DNA of 7,551 nt, from the NCBI GenBank assembly GCA_910585065.1, contig CAJUCG010000171.1, positions 1 through 7,551 of the forward strand. Direction: 5' to 3'. Position numbers and translations under genes: made by a program. The first letter of the stretch is position 1. Every line of letters starts with the position of its first letter. The notes beneath the pieces are model-generated. The model was not told the DNA's origin, did not search any database, and was given only the letters and a program-made list of their open reading frames with translations. Shown here piece by piece: positions 6,935-7,551 of the stretch. The DNA is from an uncultured Lachnospiraceae bacterium (GTDB lineage: Bacteria > Bacillota > Clostridia > Lachnospirales > Lachnospiraceae).

Positions 6935-6955
6935 AATAAAGGGGGGGCCTTTATT
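6935..6955 (-). terminator. Terminator-like hairpin before ung
   Basis: On the minus strand AATAAAGG (6955-6948) pairs perfectly with CCTTTATT (6942-6935) around a five-C loop, followed by GTTTTAC. The stem is A+T-rich and the U-tract is interrupted, so termination may be partial. Its first three bases overlap the end of the GGTATAAT arm of the upstream closing helix. Confidence 0.45.
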
Positions 6956-7056
6956 ATACCATATCCTTCGGACATGGTGCCTCCGGCGGATGCGCACAGT
7001 TCACAGATGAGTTGTCCTCCCGTTGGTCGGATGTGAACTGACGCAGGTATAATACT
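6935..7056 (-). ncRNA. Candidate structured RNA or cis-acting switch upstream of ung
   Basis: Read on the minus strand from a predicted start near 7056: arm ATTATACC (7053-7046); a helix TGCG plus CAGTTCACA (to 7033-region) pairing with TGTGAACTG plus CGCA near 7008-6989, capped by a 26-base loop; then a 9-base stem ACCATGTCC/GGATATGGT with a GAA loop and one G-U pair (about 6978-6958); then GGTATAAT (6960-6953), complementary to the first arm; then the terminator-like hairpin. The closing helix thus encloses about 100 bases. I could not match it to tRNA, SRP RNA, 6S, tmRNA, T-box or a riboswitch class I know. It may be an independent small RNA or the leader of ung. Structure is inferred by eye; no folding energy was computed. 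Confidence 0.45.
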
Positions 7057-7062
7057 GCCGAT

Positions 7063-7092
7063 ATTATACCATAATATAACAGATAATCGCAA
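7063..7092 (-). promoter_or_regulatory. Promoter for the structured segment/ung
   Basis: On the minus strand a perfect TATAAT (7068-7063) with an extended -10 TG one base before it, and TTGCGA (7092-7087, 4/6 to consensus) 18 bases further upstream. Transcription would begin near 7056, directly before the 5' arm of the structured segment. The TATAAT is part of a GGTATAAT that is also complementary to that arm. Confidence 0.45.
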
Positions 7093-7186
7093 GATCAATG
7101 TGAAGATCAGCCTTATTTTTATAATTATCACCGCAAAGAATTCCTTACATTCAAATATAATTTCTTATTTTCCTTTACGACGAACA

Positions 7187-7218
7187 GGGTGGTTAAGCCC
7201 AAAAGTACTTAACCGCCC
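7187..7218. repeat. 11-bp inverted repeat downstream of the S8 protease gene
   Basis: GGGTGGTTAAG (7187-7197) and CTTAACCGCCC (7208-7218) with a 10-base spacer. As plus-strand RNA all 11 positions pair (one U-G); as minus-strand RNA one C/A mismatch appears. It lies 42 bases beyond the protease stop, where a terminator would be expected, but no T-run follows on either strand. The rest of the gap (7071-7186 and 7219-7259) is A+T-rich with no gene that I can support. Confidence 0.4.
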
Positions 7219-7259
7219 CGAATGGAAAAATTAATTCATATTTTCCGCTGCGCCCGAAA

Positions 7260-7551
7260 TTATTCCAATAATCTTTTCAGATCTAACATCCCTCTTCCCT
7301 GCTGCTCTGCTGGATATCCTAAATCAAATGCGGACTGCCAAAGTCTATGTTTTACTTCATCTGGAGAAAGTGTTGGCTCCTTTTGCAAAAGCAGACAGAT
7401 CGCGCCGGAAATCATCGGCGTTGACATGGAGGTTCCGCTTTTTACGGCATATCCCGACATAAAAAGCCTTCTTCGCATCTGTTCCTGCAAAAGCAATACC
7501 TCCCAAGCCGCCTGATCCGGCAAAGAACCATTTTGTCCATCCCTAAAAAAC
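7260..7551 (-). CDS. Subtilisin-family (S8) serine protease, C-terminal part
   Basis: The last 97 or so codons of a gene entering from the right edge. SGYAVKSGTSMSTPMISGA carries the catalytic serine of the S8 triad (GTSM; serine codon 7430-7428), and the tail LSPDEVKHRLWQSAFDLGYPAEQQGRGMLDLKRLLE is the usual end of the catalytic domain in clostridial S8 proteases. The Asp and His of the triad lie outside the window. The frame is open to the edge, but sequence upstream of SGYAVK in this frame does not look like an S8 protease, while another frame does (see findings), so the gene may be frameshifted. The TTG at 7523 is not the real start. Stop TAA 7262-7260. Intra- or extracellular location cannot be judged. 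Confidence 0.8.
   Translation of the reverse strand, partial: FFRDGQNGSLPDQAAWEVLLLQEQMRRRLFMSGYAVKSGTSMSTPMISGAICLLLQKEPTLSPDEVKHRLWQSAFDLGYPAEQQGRGMLDLKRLLE

Noticed and set aside
6935..7070. Assignment of the structured segment to a known RNA: SRP RNA, 6S, T-box, ZTP, glutamine, fluoride or tetrahydrofolate riboswitch
   Set aside because: The conserved core sequences I remember for these classes are absent; short likenesses such as GTCCGAAGGA are not enough.
6885..7131. Open frames across the structured segment, considered as small proteins
   Set aside because: They have no ribosome binding sites or recognisable motifs and cross the promoter, helices and terminator-like stem.
1..7551. 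tRNA or rRNA genes, CRISPR arrays, insertion sequences
   Set aside because: No repeat-spacer pattern, no transposase frame with terminal repeats and no tRNA-like cloverleaf was seen on either strand.

Overview
The window looks like chromosomal sequence from a strictly anaerobic Clostridia member, most likely Lachnospiraceae. The grounds are an ATP-cone class III (anaerobic) ribonucleotide reductase with its activase, a DUF1653 protein of the long form I associate with that family, strong AGGAGG-type ribosome binding sites, and moderate G+C. Every convincing gene is on the minus strand, so gene order is read from high to low coordinates. This assignment is inference from gene content, not a database result.

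From the right edge: the 3' end of a subtilisin-family (S8) serine protease (7260-7551). Next is a gene-free stretch of about 375 bases (6885-7259). It holds an inverted repeat just after the protease, then a promoter-like site followed at once by a compact, heavily self-complementary segment that ends in a terminator-like hairpin. I read this as a candidate small RNA or cis-acting switch in front of ung (uracil-DNA glycosylase, 6210-6884). A 115-codon gene of unknown function follows ung after 6 bases.

The centre is the deoxyribonucleotide module: nrdD (3452-5578) and nrdG (2820-3350). Upstream of nrdD are two NrdR-box-like palindromes around a TTGACA promoter, then a leader of about 170 bases with two hairpins. 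Close behind nrdG lie an uncharacterised two-helix membrane protein (1793-2770) and a DUF1653 protein (1148-1747), with gaps of 49 and 45 bases. They are probably co-transcribed with nrdDG.

The left part differs in character. A small lipoprotein gene (275-1030) has its own near-consensus promoter. Its stop codon overlaps an ATG that opens a short reading frame broken by an in-frame TAG. The first 53 bases hold the start, with a good ribosome binding site, of another minus-strand gene that may be an Eco57I-like DNA methyltransferase.

Together, ung and nrdDG both concern DNA precursors and DNA integrity: dNTP supply under anaerobiosis and removal of uracil from DNA. The most novel-looking element is the structured segment upstream of ung; I do not recognise it as any riboswitch or small RNA class I know.
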